Positions 1 to 9,295 of a DNA stretch of 35,200 nt are shown here, one piece after another. The notes below the pieces were generated by a model. The model was not told where the DNA came from. It searched no databases and worked only from the letters and a program-made list of their open reading frames with translations. The stretch is from Corallococcus interemptor (lineage in GTDB: Bacteria; Myxococcota; Myxococcia; Myxococcales; Myxococcaceae). Position 1 is the stretch's first letter. The number at the start of each line of letters is the position of its first letter. The DNA lies in contig NZ_RAWM01000092.1 of assembly GCF_003668875.1 (NCBI RefSeq), positions 1-35,200 on the forward strand, written 5' to 3'. A program made the position numbers and the translations under genes.

Positions 1-1191
1 GCCACGGCCCCCCAGCAGGGCGGCCCTCGCCCCACGCCGGGCAGCTACCCCACGGCGAAGGACGTGGCGAACATCGCCGCGATGCAGGACCCCGTCGCGC
101 GCAACCTGGCCATCACCCAGGGCTACCACGACCTGTCCGACGCCATGGGCACGCTGCTGGGCAAGGAGAACGCCAACTGGTCCACCTTCGCCACCTGGGC
201 CTCGAAGCAGGCCGGCGTGAGCATCCGCCAGGAGGACATGCCCAAGGCCTTCGTGGACGTCCTCAAGGGCGGCGGCGTCGTGGGCGAGGCCATGTCCAAG
301 GTGGACGACCTGCTGCGCAAGCTGGGCCTGCCCGCCATGCCCACCGGCGACATCGCCAAGGCCGGCGCGGACGCGCTCAACAACGTCAGCAAGGCCATTG
401 GCGACGGCAACCAGTTCGTCTTCCGCGAGGTGGGCCACGAGTTCGCCCGCTTCGTGGAGACCTTCCAGGGTGACACCCAGCTGGACCCCGCGAAGCTCCA
501 GAAGTACCTGGACGGCTTCCCCCAGGACAAGCCGCTGCTCAAGGACGCCTTCGGCACCTACGCGCAGGCCATGTTCGAGAAGGACCCGAACAAGAAGGCG
601 GAGATGATGCTCCGGGCCAACGACACCGTGGGCCTGCACGAGCAGACCCAGCTCCAGGGCTTCGTGGAGAAGGCGCTCAACGCCCCGGTGAAGGAGGTCT
701 TCGCCAACATCCTCAAGAAGAGCATCGAGGCCGGCGCCAACGCCCTGCCCTTCCCCGCCAACCTCGCCGCCAAGGCCGCCATCAAGACGGGCGCGGTGGA
801 CCTGGCCACGAAGCCGCTGGTGGACGCGCTGGCCGGCACGTTCCGGGGCATCGCCACCGAGCACATGATGAAGCTCGCGGTGCCCGGCGGCGCGCTGAAG
901 CTGGGCAACGACCTGCCGCCTCCCGCCGGCATGGAGTCCACGCTCTTCCCGCCGCACCTGCGCACCATCGAGGACCCGAAGCTGAAGCAGCTGCTGGCCC
1001 GCCTGGACAAGACGCCCGACAGCCTCACCGGCACCGCCGCGAAGGACTGGAGCAAGCTGGACCAGCGGATGAACTACATCGTGGACCTCTTCCGCTCGCG
1101 GCAGTCGGATCCGCACCTCTTCGACCAGCCCTTCGGCAAGGAGGCCCACTACCCCGTGGCGCCGCGCCCGGCCGCACCCGCGGTGTCGTAG
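1..1191 (+). CDS. Hypothetical protein, 5'-truncated by window edge
   Basis: The reading frame is open from the first base of the window, so the true start lies upstream; a GTG at 64 is only an internal candidate. About 396 residues are visible, ending in TAG. The visible start is rich in Pro, Gly and Gln and looks like a linker. It is followed by a mostly helical, Ala/Lys/Asp/Leu-rich body with no clear membrane segment and a Pro/Ala-rich C-terminal end. I do not recognise the family. An N-terminal stretch containing NWSTFATWASKQAG (roughly residues 36-50 counted from the GTG at 64) is the most distinctive motif and would be the best search handle. Codon use matches the neighbours, so it is probably a native chromosomal gene. 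Function unknown. Confidence 0.8.
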   Translation, partial: ATAPQQGGPRPTPGSYPTAKDVANIAAMQDPVARNLAITQGYHDLSDAMGTLLGKENANWSTFATWASKQAGVSIRQEDMPKAFVDVLKGGGVVGEAMSKVDDLLRKLGLPAMPTGDIAKAGADALNNVSKAIGDGNQFVFREVGHEFARFVETFQGDTQLDPAKLQKYLDGFPQDKPLLKDAFGTYAQAMFEKDPNKKAEMMLRANDTVGLHEQTQLQGFVEKALNAPVKEVFANILKKSIEAGANALPFPANLAAKAAIKTGAVDLATKPLVDALAGTFRGIATEHMMKLAVPGGALKLGNDLPPPAGMESTLFPPHLRTIEDPKLKQLLARLDKTPDSLTGTAAKDWSKLDQRMNYIVDLFRSRQSDPHLFDQPFGKEAHYPVAPRPAAPAVS

Positions 1192-1287
1192 GCCCGGGTC
1201 GCACCCTTTGGGGGCGCCTTCAGCCATTGAATGCCCGGCGATGGTTTGCGTCCATCAGGGCATCCGACGCACTTGAAGGAGCCCCCC

Positions 1288-1881
1288 ATGTCGAAGTGGC
1301 TGCTGGCAACGATGGCGCTGTCCCTCCCGGTCCTGGCTCACGCAGGTGGCCCGCGCGACAACCACCACGGTGAGCAGGCCCGTGACCGGCAGGAGCTGCG
1401 GCAGGACGCGCGCGAGACGCGCGATGACCACTACGACCTGCGCCAGGTGGAGTCGCTGCTCTCCCGGTACGACTCCGCCCGCGGCCGCTCGGCGCGCCGC
1501 GACCTGCTCCAGGTGGAGGAGGACGTGCGCCGCTACGTGTCGTCCGAGCTGAACGAGTCCCACCGCGAGCTGGCCCAGGACAAGCAGGAGGCGCGCTCCA
1601 GCGCCCGCGAGGTGCGCTACGACGGCAACCGCCGCGACGACCGCAAGGACCACCGCGACGACGTGCGCGACGCCCGCCAGGAGTCCCGCGCCCTGCGGCA
1701 GACGCGCTCCATCGCCCAGGAGCTCAACAACCTCTACGGCCGCATGGACAGCGGCAGCCTCACACGCAAGCGGATGCTCATCGCCGACCTGGTCCAGCTG
1801 GCCCGCGCGGAGACGGCGCAGAACCGCCAGGAGACGCGCGAGGACCGCCGCGAGGCCCGCGAGGACAGCCGCTGGCACTGA
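1288..1881 (+). CDS. Secreted, highly charged Arg/Asp/Glu-rich repeat protein
   Basis: The start is ATG 1288, because a GAAGGA ribosome site lies 7 nt upstream and the product then opens with a signal peptide (MSKWLLATMALSLPVLAHA, cleavage near residue 19). An in-frame start 57 bases upstream would bury that signal. The mature part of about 178 residues is dominated by Arg, Asp, Glu and Gln and predicted to be helical or coiled-coil. It holds two diverged copies of a 45-50 residue unit (about 54-103 and 144-193), each with a leucine-rich core (LLSRYDSARG..., LNNLYGRMDSG...) followed by a Q-E-R/D run. The linker between them is almost wholly Arg/Asp. Exported, probably periplasmic; I recognise no enzyme motif and assign no function. 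Confidence 0.8.
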   Translation: MSKWLLATMALSLPVLAHAGGPRDNHHGEQARDRQELRQDARETRDDHYDLRQVESLLSRYDSARGRSARRDLLQVEEDVRRYVSSELNESHRELAQDKQEARSSAREVRYDGNRRDDRKDHRDDVRDARQESRALRQTRSIAQELNNLYGRMDSGSLTRKRMLIADLVQLARAETAQNRQETREDRREAREDSRWH

Positions 1882-2051
1882 CGCGCGTTACGCGTTTTCC
1901 AGGTTGAGGACCGCCATCGCTCACGACCGCCGTGGGCACCCACATCAAACGCTTGCATGGCGAGCGTGCCATCAATCACAACCGCCGGGAGAACGCTGAT
2001 TCCCGGCCCCAAGCCCCACGGCGTCGTTGTGTTAGCGTTGGCAGGCACGCC

Positions 2052-5000
2052 ATGAACTGCCCCCAATGCTCAACTCCAAACGCGCACGAGCGCCGCTTCT
2101 GTGGCGAGTGTGGTGGCCGGCTCGCCGTTCGTTGCGGCGCATGCCGCTTCGAGAATGACCCCGGCGCGAGGTTCTGCGGCGGCTGTGGCGTGCGCCTCGA
2201 AGCTCCGCTGAAACAGGCTCCGGCCCCTCCACCCGCACCCGCACCGCCGCAAGAAGCCGGCGAGCGGCGTCAGGTCACGGTGCTGTTCGCGGACCTTGCC
2301 GGATACACGCGGCTCTCGACGGAACTCGATCCCGAGGACCTGCATGCGCTCATTGGCGAGTACTTCCGCCGCCTGGACGCACTGGTCTCCAGATACGGCG
2401 GGACCGTGGAGCGGCACATCGGCGACGCCGTCATGGGCGTATTCGGCGCACCGGTCGCCCATGACAATGATGCGCTGCGCGCGGTACGCGTTGGCCTGGA
2501 CATCCACAAGGTGCTGGAGGAGATGAGCCAGGAGTTCGGGCGGACCCTGGAGGGCCATGTTGGCATCGCCGCTGGCGAGGTCGTGACCGCGCCACGGGAC
2601 CGCCAGGGCCGCCACGAGTTCGCCGTGGTGGGCGAAACCGTCAACCTGGCCTCGCGTCTGAGCTCACGAGCGCAGGCCGGAGAGGTGCTGATCTCCGATG
2701 CGGTGCATGCGCTGGTCGGTCCGCGCATCGGCTCGGAGTCTGTCGGCGAGCTCGTCGTGAAGGGCATCCCCCACCCGGTGCGGGTCTGGCGCGTGCTTGG
2801 CACCTGCGACGATGCGCCCGAGCACCTGGCCCCCTTCGTCGGCCGCGCCCGTGAGCTGGCGCGCTTCAGTGCCTGCCTGCGGAGCTGCGCCGCCGAAGGG
2901 CGGGGCGAGGTGGTCCTGATCGAAGGAGAGGCTGGAATCGGCAAGAGCCACCTCACCGAACAACTGGTCACCAGGGCCCTGGACGGCGGCTTCGCCGTGC
3001 ACGGCAGCTACGTGCTCGACTTTGGCGCCTCGAGCGGCGAGGACGCGGTGCATGCGCTCGCGCGCAGCCTCGTCTGTGGCAAGGCCCACGCCAGTCGCGA
3101 GGAGCGGCAGCAGGCGGCCGATGCGCTGTTCGAGAGAGGGACGCTGCCCGGTGAGCGTCGCCTCTTCCTCAACGACCTGCTCGACCTTCCCCAGCCGGTG
3201 GAGCTGCGCGCGCTCCGTGACGCGATGGATCAGTCCACCCGGGTGGCGGGGCGACAGCGCGTCTTCGTCGAGCTCGCGGAGCAGGCCTGCTCGCGGCGCC
3301 CGGTGCTGTTCGTCGTCGAGGACGTTCACTGGGCGGATGCGGAGACCCTGACCCAGCTGCATGCGCTGAGCGAAGTCGTGCGCGCCAGCAGTGCCGTGCT
3401 GCTCCTGACGTCGCGAGTGGAGGGCTCGCCGCGCCACACCTGGCCCGCGGAGAAGCTCGCGCCGCTGGTGATTGAACTCGCCCCCCTGGGGGATGACGAG
3501 GCCCTGGAGCTGGCGCACCTGCTGGTCTCGGGGGAGTCCCAGTACATCAAGCTTTGCATCGAGCGAGCTCGCGGAAACCCGCTGTTCCTGGAGCAGCTCG
3601 TGCGGCATGCCTCGGGCACCGCGACCTTCGAGGTCCCAGCCAGCATCCAGAGCCTGGTGCTCGCACGCATGGACCGGCTGCCGGTGGCCTCGAAGGCCGC
3701 CATCCAGGCCGCGTCCGTCATTGGCCAGCGCTTCGATCTCGCGGCGCTGCATCACCTCATCGGCGACGACACCTTCGATTGCGAACCGCTCGTGCGAGAG
3801 GCCCTGTTCGACCGCGTCAGCGACGGCTTCATGTTCAAGCATGTGCTGATCCGCGACGGCGTCTACGCCTCGCTGCTCCGGGCGAAGCGCCGCGAGGTGC
3901 ATCTGAAGCTGGCCGCGTGGTACCTCGGCAAGGACGCGAGCCTCCGGGCCCAGCACCTGGACCGCGGAGAGTCCCGGGAGGCCCCCCTGGCCTATCTGGA
4001 GGCGGCCCAGGCCGCCGCCAGCACCTATCGCTACGAGCAGGCACTGGGGCTGGTGCGGCGCGGCCGCGAGCTTGCCCGCGAGGCCCACGAGAAGGGCCCG
4101 CTGCTGCTGCTCGAGGGCGAGCTGCTGCGCGAGATGGGCGCCGTGCAGGATTCGCTGGCCCTCTACCGCTCCGTGCTGTCGCTCGCCGCGGATCCGGCAC
4201 TGGTCTGCCGGGCCAAGATCGGGCTGGCGGGCGGCATGCGGGTCTCGGACGATATCGACGGCGCGCTCGCCTGCCTCGACGAAGCGCAAGCGCTTGGCAC
4301 GGCACAGGGGCTGACCGCGGAACTCGCCCAGATCCACTACCTGCGTGGCAGCCTGTACTTCCCGCGCGGCAACCTCGCGGGCTGCCTGGAACAGCACAGC
4401 GCGGCCCATGCCTACGCCCGGCGTGCCGGGCTGCCCGAGCGAGAGGCCCACGCCCTCAGCGGACTGGGAGACGCCTACTACGCGCAGGGGCGGATGCAGT
4501 CGGCACGCGGCTACTTCCACGAGTGTCTGGAGCTTTGCCGCCGCTTCGGCTTCGGCAAGATAGAAGCCGCCAACCGCTTCATGATCGCCACCGTGCGCAT
4601 CTACATGAACGAACTGGAGGGAGCGCTGGCGGACGCGCTGGCCTCGGCGGCGATGGCGGCCCAGGTCGGCCACAAGCGCGCCGAAATCATCTCCCGCCTC
4701 ACGGCCGGTTGGATTTTGCTGGACTACCAACGGGACGAGGAGGCCCTGGGGCAGGCACGCCAGGGGCTCGCGCTGGCAGGGGCCCTGGGCGCGCGCCGGT
4801 TCGAGCCCTTCCTGAACGAGACCGTGGCCCGGGTCCTCATGCGCCGGGGCGAACGGCAGAAGGCCCGCGAGCTGCTGGAGTCCTCGCTCGTGTATGTCCG
4901 CCAGCACGCGGCCTCCTTCATCGGGCCATGGCTGCTCGGCACCCTGGCGCTGGCCACGGACGACGCGGAGCAGCGGCGGCAGGCCCTCACCGAGGGGGAG

Positions 5001-5348
5001 CGGCTGCTCGCGAGCGGCTGCGTCAGCCACAACCACTATCGCCTTCATCAGGCGGGCATGGAGGCCTGTCTGGCCGCGGGCGAGACCGCCGAAGCGCTGC
5101 GTCATGCGGCGTCGCTCGAGGCCTTCACGCGGGTTGAGCCCGCGCCCTGGTCTGATTTCTACATCCGCCGCTGCCGCGCCCTGGCGCGCCCCCCAGCGGA
5201 CGGTCACGGTGGCGAGCTGCGCGCGCTCGCGGAGGAAGCGCGCACCGTGGGCCTTCATTCGGCGATTCCAGCCCTGGAGGCGGCCGCTCAGCGAACGAGC
5301 CGGCGGATGTACTCCGGCTCGTACCGTCCGGAAGGCGAGTCCTCGTAG
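2052..5348 (+). CDS. Zinc-ribbon / class III cyclase-like / AAA ATPase / TPR signalling protein
   Basis: A 1098-residue multidomain protein. ATG 2052 is chosen because the product then begins with the zinc ribbon; open frame upstream has no similar content. Two zinc ribbons use C3/C6 with C17/C20 and C28/C31 with C42/C45. A Pro-rich linker leads to a class III nucleotide cyclase domain (about 72-250) with metal aspartates D81 (LFADLAGYTRLS) and D125 (HIGDAVMG) and transition-state N198 and R202 (VNLASRL). An ATPase of the kind seen in large signal-transduction regulators follows: FVGR at about 262, Walker A GEAGIGKS 292-299 and Walker B VLFVVEDVHWAD. The C-terminal half is TPR-like helical repeats. 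There are no membrane segments. The adenine-reading Lys position is Arg121 and the partner Asp/Thr position is Ala191, so nucleotide preference is uncertain. The 3' end overlaps the opposing gene by 61 bp. Confidence 0.92.
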   Translation: MNCPQCSTPNAHERRFCGECGGRLAVRCGACRFENDPGARFCGGCGVRLEAPLKQAPAPPPAPAPPQEAGERRQVTVLFADLAGYTRLSTELDPEDLHALIGEYFRRLDALVSRYGGTVERHIGDAVMGVFGAPVAHDNDALRAVRVGLDIHKVLEEMSQEFGRTLEGHVGIAAGEVVTAPRDRQGRHEFAVVGETVNLASRLSSRAQAGEVLISDAVHALVGPRIGSESVGELVVKGIPHPVRVWRVLGTCDDAPEHLAPFVGRARELARFSACLRSCAAEGRGEVVLIEGEAGIGKSHLTEQLVTRALDGGFAVHGSYVLDFGASSGEDAVHALARSLVCGKAHASREERQQAADALFERGTLPGERRLFLNDLLDLPQPVELRALRDAMDQSTRVAGRQRVFVELAEQACSRRPVLFVVEDVHWADAETLTQLHALSEVVRASSAVLLLTSRVEGSPRHTWPAEKLAPLVIELAPLGDDEALELAHLLVSGESQYIKLCIERARGNPLFLEQLVRHASGTATFEVPASIQSLVLARMDRLPVASKAAIQAASVIGQRFDLAALHHLIGDDTFDCEPLVREALFDRVSDGFMFKHVLIRDGVYASLLRAKRREVHLKLAAWYLGKDASLRAQHLDRGESREAPLAYLEAAQAAASTYRYEQALGLVRRGRELAREAHEKGPLLLLEGELLREMGAVQDSLALYRSVLSLAADPALVCRAKIGLAGGMRVSDDIDGALACLDEAQALGTAQGLTAELAQIHYLRGSLYFPRGNLAGCLEQHSAAHAYARRAGLPEREAHALSGLGDAYYAQGRMQSARGYFHECLELCRRFGFGKIEAANRFMIATVRIYMNELEGALADALASAAMAAQVGHKRAEIISRLTAGWILLDYQRDEEALGQARQGLALAGALGARRFEPFLNETVARVLMRRGERQKARELLESSLVYVRQHAASFIGPWLLGTLALATDDAEQRRQALTEGERLLASGCVSHNHYRLHQAGMEACLAAGETAEALRHAASLEAFTRVEPAPWSDFYIRRCRALARPPADGHGGELRALAEEARTVGLHSAIPALEAAAQRTSRRMYSGSYRPEGESS

Positions 5349-6751
5349 GTCATCTGCGCGCTGCTGCGAGCCGTCTCACTGAGCAGCCTCACGACCTGCT
5401 TCGCGGACTCCCAGCACTCGATGTGAAGCCCCGCGCCGACGGTCCAGCCTCCCGTGAAGTAGAGGTGGGCCTGGCCCTGGATCCTGTTGTCCTCGTCCCC
5501 CCAGAGGTCCTGCTGCGCCTGGATGCAATGGAAGTCCACGACGTTGTGCTGGAACGTCCGGGTCAGGGGCTTGCCATGCTCATCCTTCAGGATCTTGGAC
5601 GGATCCAGCTTCCTGTCAGGGGCCAGGCTCACGAAGAACTGCTCGCAGTCGAGGAAGTCATCGTGAGGGTTCCCGGCATCCGCCTGATGTCTGTTGATGA
5701 CGTAGGTCATCGAGTAGGGCTTGGGGGTCTCGCCCCGGGCGCGGATGCGGACGTTGTAGGTGCGCCAGGCTTCCTTTCGGGGAAGGACCGAGGCATCGAG
5801 GTGAGCGTACGCGCGGGTCTGCGTGTACTTGATGCTTCGCAGCATGCGCCGCATGTCCACGAAGGCCGCTCCATGCTCCTTGTCGCCGAGCACGGGCTCG
5901 AGCACGTCCGCCGCCTGGTTCGCGTGACAGGCGAACACCACGTGGGTGTACGTGTCGCTGCCCTGAGCGGAGCCCTCACGCCAGACCACCTCCGGCGCGT
6001 CTCCCTTCAGCGGATTGACGCTGACCACCTTCCGGTCTGTGTAGACTTGCGCGCCAGAGGCGTCGCACAGCTTCTTCGCCCAGGCGCTGGAGCCTCCGCG
6101 GATGTACCGGCGCTTCACGGGCACGTTGGTGCCATAGCCCTCCTGCAACACGTAGTAGTGCATCACGGACTGCACGGGCATGTTCCCCACGTCCCGGTCG
6201 TCCGCGAAGTACATGGCGTTGGCGCGGGCGAAGATGCAGTACTGGATGAACTCGTTCGTGAACTCGAAGTCCGGGTACTTGAGGAACTGGCGCAGCGTCC
6301 AGCCCTTGTAGCTCGAGCTGTGCAGCACGTCGGTGGCCAGCCCCTTGAAGCGGGCGAGCTGCTTCGCGAACCCGATGGGCATGGGCGTTTCATAGCCGCC
6401 ATCGAGCGTGTAGACGATGTTGCCATCCGCGGTGAAGAAGCTGGCGGTGTCCTCGAGCGGAGGCGTCTCCACCCCGAGCGCCTGCATCAGCTCATAGACC
6501 TCCGCGTACATTGGCTCATTGAAGTCATTGACGCCCATGTCTGCCCAGCGAAGGATGCCATTGTCACCGCCGCTGACTCTTGGCACCTTCATGCTGACGG
6601 TGTGGCAGTTGCCCCCCACCTGGATTGCCTTTTCATAGACATCCACCTGCCAGCCGCGCCCCTTCAACAGATAGGCGACGAACAGGCCAGAAATCCCGCC
6701 TCCGATGATGGCAATCTTCTTCCTGGGACTGACGGGTTCCATGATGTTCAT
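5288..6751 (-). CDS. NAD(P)/FAD-binding amine-oxidase-like oxidoreductase (COG2907-type)
   Basis: A flavoprotein of about 487 residues. The N-terminal Rossmann motif is IAIIGGGISGL (G17, G19, G22), followed by VDVYEK and VGGNCHTV, typical of the FAD-binding start of the amine-oxidase/phytoene-desaturase superfamily. The C-terminal end carries the second FAD contact region (YFTGGWTVGAGLHIECWESA). The overall plan matches predicted NAD/FAD-binding proteins often found near cyclopropane-fatty-acid genes, but no such gene is next to it here. Start ATG 6751 has an AGGA three bases upstream, which is short; ATG 6742, 12 nt from the same AGGA, is an equally plausible start. Convergent with the cyclase gene; the last 61 bp of both coding regions are antisense to each other. 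Substrate unknown. Confidence 0.85.
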   Translation of the reverse strand: MNIMEPVSPRKKIAIIGGGISGLFVAYLLKGRGWQVDVYEKAIQVGGNCHTVSMKVPRVSGGDNGILRWADMGVNDFNEPMYAEVYELMQALGVETPPLEDTASFFTADGNIVYTLDGGYETPMPIGFAKQLARFKGLATDVLHSSSYKGWTLRQFLKYPDFEFTNEFIQYCIFARANAMYFADDRDVGNMPVQSVMHYYVLQEGYGTNVPVKRRYIRGGSSAWAKKLCDASGAQVYTDRKVVSVNPLKGDAPEVVWREGSAQGSDTYTHVVFACHANQAADVLEPVLGDKEHGAAFVDMRRMLRSIKYTQTRAYAHLDASVLPRKEAWRTYNVRIRARGETPKPYSMTYVINRHQADAGNPHDDFLDCEQFFVSLAPDRKLDPSKILKDEHGKPLTRTFQHNVVDFHCIQAQQDLWGDEDNRIQGQAHLYFTGGWTVGAGLHIECWESAKQVVRLLSETARSSAQMTYEDSPSGRYEPEYIRRLVR

Positions 6752-6891
6752 GAGTCCTGGTGCCCAAAGGCTTTCGACAGGTTGAGTGGTATGAAGCCAA
6801 CAAGGCATTTCACAGCACACAACGCTGGCCGGGCAAGCCCTGCCGTGCGCGCATCAAAGCCATCCGGGGGTTGCAACAGGGCAACGGCCCG

Positions 6892-8502
6892 TCACGCGTC
6901 TTCCGCGGCGGTGAAGCCCTCCAGCCGCGCGATGCCCAGCTTCTTCATCCGGCTCTGCAGCGTGGACGGCTTGAGCCCCAAGAGCGCCGCCGCGCCACCT
7001 TCACCGTAGACGCGGCCCCGGGTGAGCGTGAGCACCCGCAGGATGTGCTCACGCTGCACCGCCGCCAGCGTGGGCACCTTCGCCCCGGCGGAGAGCGGCG
7101 CTGGCGTCTCTTCTACCGAGCCTGACACCGTCGCGGCCACCTCCCGCGCGCGGGGCTCTCCCGGCAGGTCGAACGACTGCGCCGTCAGCTCCTGCCCGCG
7201 CGTGAGGATGGTGGCGCGCTCCAGCGCGTTCGCCAATTCGCGCAGGTTGCCCGGCCAGTCGTACGCGGCCAGCCGGGCCAGCCCCGACGCCGTCACCCGC
7301 ATGCCCCGCCGGCCCGTGCGCTTCGCCTGCTCCTCCAGCAGGAACAGGGTGAGCTGCGGCAGGTCCTCGCGCCGCTCACGCAGAGGCGGCAAGCGCAGCG
7401 GGAAGACGCTCAGCCGGTAGAAGAGGTCCTCGCGGAAGCGCTTCTGCGCGATGGCCTGGTGCAGGTCCACGTGCGTCGCCGCGAGGATGCGCACGTCCGC
7501 CCGCACCGTCTTGTCGCTGCCCACCGGCTCGAAGGCCTTCTCCTGGAGCGCGCGAAGCAGCTTCGCCTGCAGCTCCACCGGCAGCTCGCCAATCTCATCC
7601 AGCAGCAGCGTGCCCCCGTGCGCCATCTGGAAGCGGCCCGCACGGTCGCGGTTCGCGCCGGTGAAGGCCCCCTTCACGTGGCCGAACAGCTCGCTCTCCA
7701 GCAGGCCCGCCGGAATCGCCGCGCAGTTGAGCGACACGAAGGGCTGGTCCGCCCGTGAGCTCCAGCGGTGGATGGCCCGCGCCAGCCGCTCCTTGCCCGT
7801 GCCCGTCTCACCGGTGATCAACACCGGCGTGTCCGTCTCCGCCACCTGCCGCGCGCGGAGGGACACATCGCGCATCACCGGGCTCAGGGACGACTCCAGG
7901 ATGCCTTCGGAGTCCCCGCCCAGCTGCGACTCCAGGAGCTTCGCGTGCTCGTGGTCCTGGCGGTGCAGCCGCTCCGCCGTCGCGCGCTGCTCGGCGCCCT
8001 GGAGCGCCGTCGCCAGCATCTGGCCGTAGACCTCCACCAGGTCCACCACCGGCTGCGCGTACGTCTCACACTGCGCGCGGTCCAGGGTCAGCACGCCGTA
8101 GCAGCGCTCCCCCGCGCACAGCGGCACCACCATGCACGCGTGCCCCGCGGGCAGGTCCAACACGCCATCGAACGGGTCGCCGTCGCCGTGCGAGTGGTCC
8201 TCCTCCGTGAACGCCCGCGCGCGCCGCGTCTCCAGCGCGTGCTTCAGGGACGGGAAGTCCGCCAGTTGGAGGGAGTGCTTGCGCACCGCCTGGTTGGCGA
8301 GCGGGCCCCGCGCCGCCACCGCCTCCAGCCGTCCTTCCTTGAGGAGGAACAGCGTGGCCAGGTCGAAGGGCACCACGCGCGAAACCCAGTCCAGTCCCCG
8401 ACGGAGCAGCTCTCCCACCCCTTCTTCGGTGGTTGCCAGCTCGACCAGCTCCCGAGCATCCTGCGTCACTTCCGGGTGGCGCCCCATCAGTTCATCCGGC
8501 AT
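6892..8502 (-). CDS. Sigma-54-dependent transcriptional activator with N-terminal GAF domain
   Basis: A 536-residue enhancer-binding protein. An N-terminal GAF sensor (about 15-175) is followed by a short linker. The AAA+ sigma-54 activation domain has Walker A GETGTGKE (231-238), the sigma-54 contact loop GAFTGA (278-283), Walker [12 protein letters not shown] (296-306) and the [23 protein letters not shown] region. A Fis/NorR-type helix-turn-helix ends it ([25 protein letters not shown]). There is no receiver domain, so it is probably controlled by a ligand or redox state rather than phosphorylation. The GAF domain has four cysteines close together (C123, C129, C134, C145). It is divergent from ahpC, and a strong -24/-12 site lies in front of that gene, so activation of ahpCD is the natural inference. 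Confidence 0.95.
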   Translation of the reverse strand: MPDELMGRHPEVTQDARELVELATTEEGVGELLRRGLDWVSRVVPFDLATLFLLKEGRLEAVAARGPLANQAVRKHSLQLADFPSLKHALETRRARAFTEEDHSHGDGDPFDGVLDLPAGHACMVVPLCAGERCYGVLTLDRAQCETYAQPVVDLVEVYGQMLATALQGAEQRATAERLHRQDHEHAKLLESQLGGDSEGILESSLSPVMRDVSLRARQVAETDTPVLITGETGTGKERLARAIHRWSSRADQPFVSLNCAAIPAGLLESELFGHVKGAFTGANRDRAGRFQMAHGGTLLLDEIGELPVELQAKLLRALQEKAFEPVGSDKTVRADVRILAATHVDLHQAIAQKRFREDLFYRLSVFPLRLPPLRERREDLPQLTLFLLEEQAKRTGRRGMRVTASGLARLAAYDWPGNLRELANALERATILTRGQELTAQSFDLPGEPRAREVAATVSGSVEETPAPLSAGAKVPTLAAVQREHILRVLTLTRGRVYGEGGAAALLGLKPSTLQSRMKKLGIARLEGFTAAEDA

Positions 8503-8546
8503 GTGTTACCGATAATAGCGGCCCACCGAAATTGCAGTGGCGAAAG

Positions 8547-8596
8547 GCACCGGGATTTCGTTATTCACCGACCCGGCGCCACCGCCCCGCCGGTGC
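8547..8596. promoter_or_regulatory. Candidate enhancer: inverted repeat upstream of the ahpC -24/-12 promoter
   Basis: GCACCGG at 8547-8553 is mirrored by CCGGTGC at 8590-8596. The pair lies about 50-100 bp upstream of the predicted sigma-54 promoter and inside the region shared with the divergent activator gene, which is where an enhancer-binding protein would bind. The 7-bp arms are far apart (36 bp) and such short G/C palindromes arise easily in this genome, so this is only a candidate. Confidence 0.25.
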
Positions 8597-8644
8597 AAGC
8601 CACAGGGGGAGCTGTAACCCTCTGGAATCAGGGCAGTTGAAGCA

Positions 8645-8661
8645 TTGGCACGATGGCTGCT
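8645..8661 (+). promoter_or_regulatory. Sigma-54 (-24/-12) promoter of ahpC-ahpD
   Basis: TTGGCACGATGGCTGCT fits the sigma-54 consensus YTGGCACGRNNNTTGCW with one mismatch (CTGC for TTGC). The invariant GG (8647-8648) and GC (8659-8660) are exactly 12 bases apart. Transcription would start about 12 bases past the GC, near 8672, giving a leader of about 60 nt before ahpC at 8735. A sigma-54 activator gene lies immediately divergent. Confidence 0.82.
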
Positions 8662-8734
8662 TTACCCCGTAGCAACTCATAACCTCTGGGGTGGACCACG
8701 GTGGCCCGCCCCCATCCCCAAGGAGTCGAATCCC

Positions 8735-9289
8735 ATGCTGACCGTTGGCGACAAGCTTCCGAACTTCAAGCTGAAGGGCACCGTGAGCCTGGAGAAGAAC
8801 AAGGAGTTCCAGGACATCTCCAACGACACGTACAAGGGCAAGTGGACCGTCCTGTTCGCGTGGCCGAAGGACTTCACGTTCATCTGCCCGACGGAGATCG
8901 CGGAGTTCGGCAAGCACAACAAGGACTTCCAGGACCGCGACGCGCAGGTTCTGGGCCTGTCCACCGACAGCGAGTTCGTGCACCACGCGTGGCGCACGCA
9001 CCACCCGGACCTGAAGAACCTGCCCTTCCCCATGCTGGCGGACATCAAGCGCGAGCTGTGCAGCGCGCTGGGCATCCTGCACAAGGAAGAGGGCGTGGCC
9101 CTGCGCGCCACGTTCATCGCGGACCCCGAGGGCATCATCCGCCACGTGTCCGTGAACGACCTGTCCGTGGGCCGCAACGTCAAGGAGACCGTCCGCACGC
9201 TGGACGCGCTCCAGACGGACGAGCTGTGCCCGTGCAACTGGCAGAAGGGTGAGGAGACCCTCACCTCCAAGCTGCAGAAGGCGGGGTAA
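8735..9289 (+). CDS. ahpC: Alkyl hydroperoxide reductase subunit C (2-Cys peroxiredoxin)
   Basis: A 184-residue peroxiredoxin that reduces peroxides in the cytoplasm. ATG 8735 has AAGGAG at 8720-8725, 9 nt upstream, and matches the family N-terminus; a longer frame from 8645 would begin inside the promoter. The peroxidatic cysteine is C51 (DFTFICPTE). C165 and C167 (ELCPCNW) form the C-terminal resolving pair, the arrangement seen in the mycobacterial AhpC that is recycled by AhpD rather than AhpF. W86 and the LPFPMLADIKRELC segment are also typical. The ahpD gene starts only 6 bp after the stop, so the two are cotranscribed. Expression is probably from the sigma-54 promoter just upstream. 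Confidence 0.97.
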   Translation: MLTVGDKLPNFKLKGTVSLEKNKEFQDISNDTYKGKWTVLFAWPKDFTFICPTEIAEFGKHNKDFQDRDAQVLGLSTDSEFVHHAWRTHHPDLKNLPFPMLADIKRELCSALGILHKEEGVALRATFIADPEGIIRHVSVNDLSVGRNVKETVRTLDALQTDELCPCNWQKGEETLTSKLQKAG

Positions 9290-9295
9290 TCACCC

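Noticed and set aside
2664-5258. Very long open frame antisense to the cyclase/ATPase/TPR gene
   Set aside because: Shadow frame produced by G/C third-position bias. Its translation is Gln/His/Arg/Gly-rich low complexity without domains, while the plus strand has clear motifs.
6752-6891. GG/GC pair near 6765 as a second sigma-54 promoter
   Set aside because: Neither strand gives TGGCAC with a TTGC-like element at the right 12-base GG-to-GC spacing.
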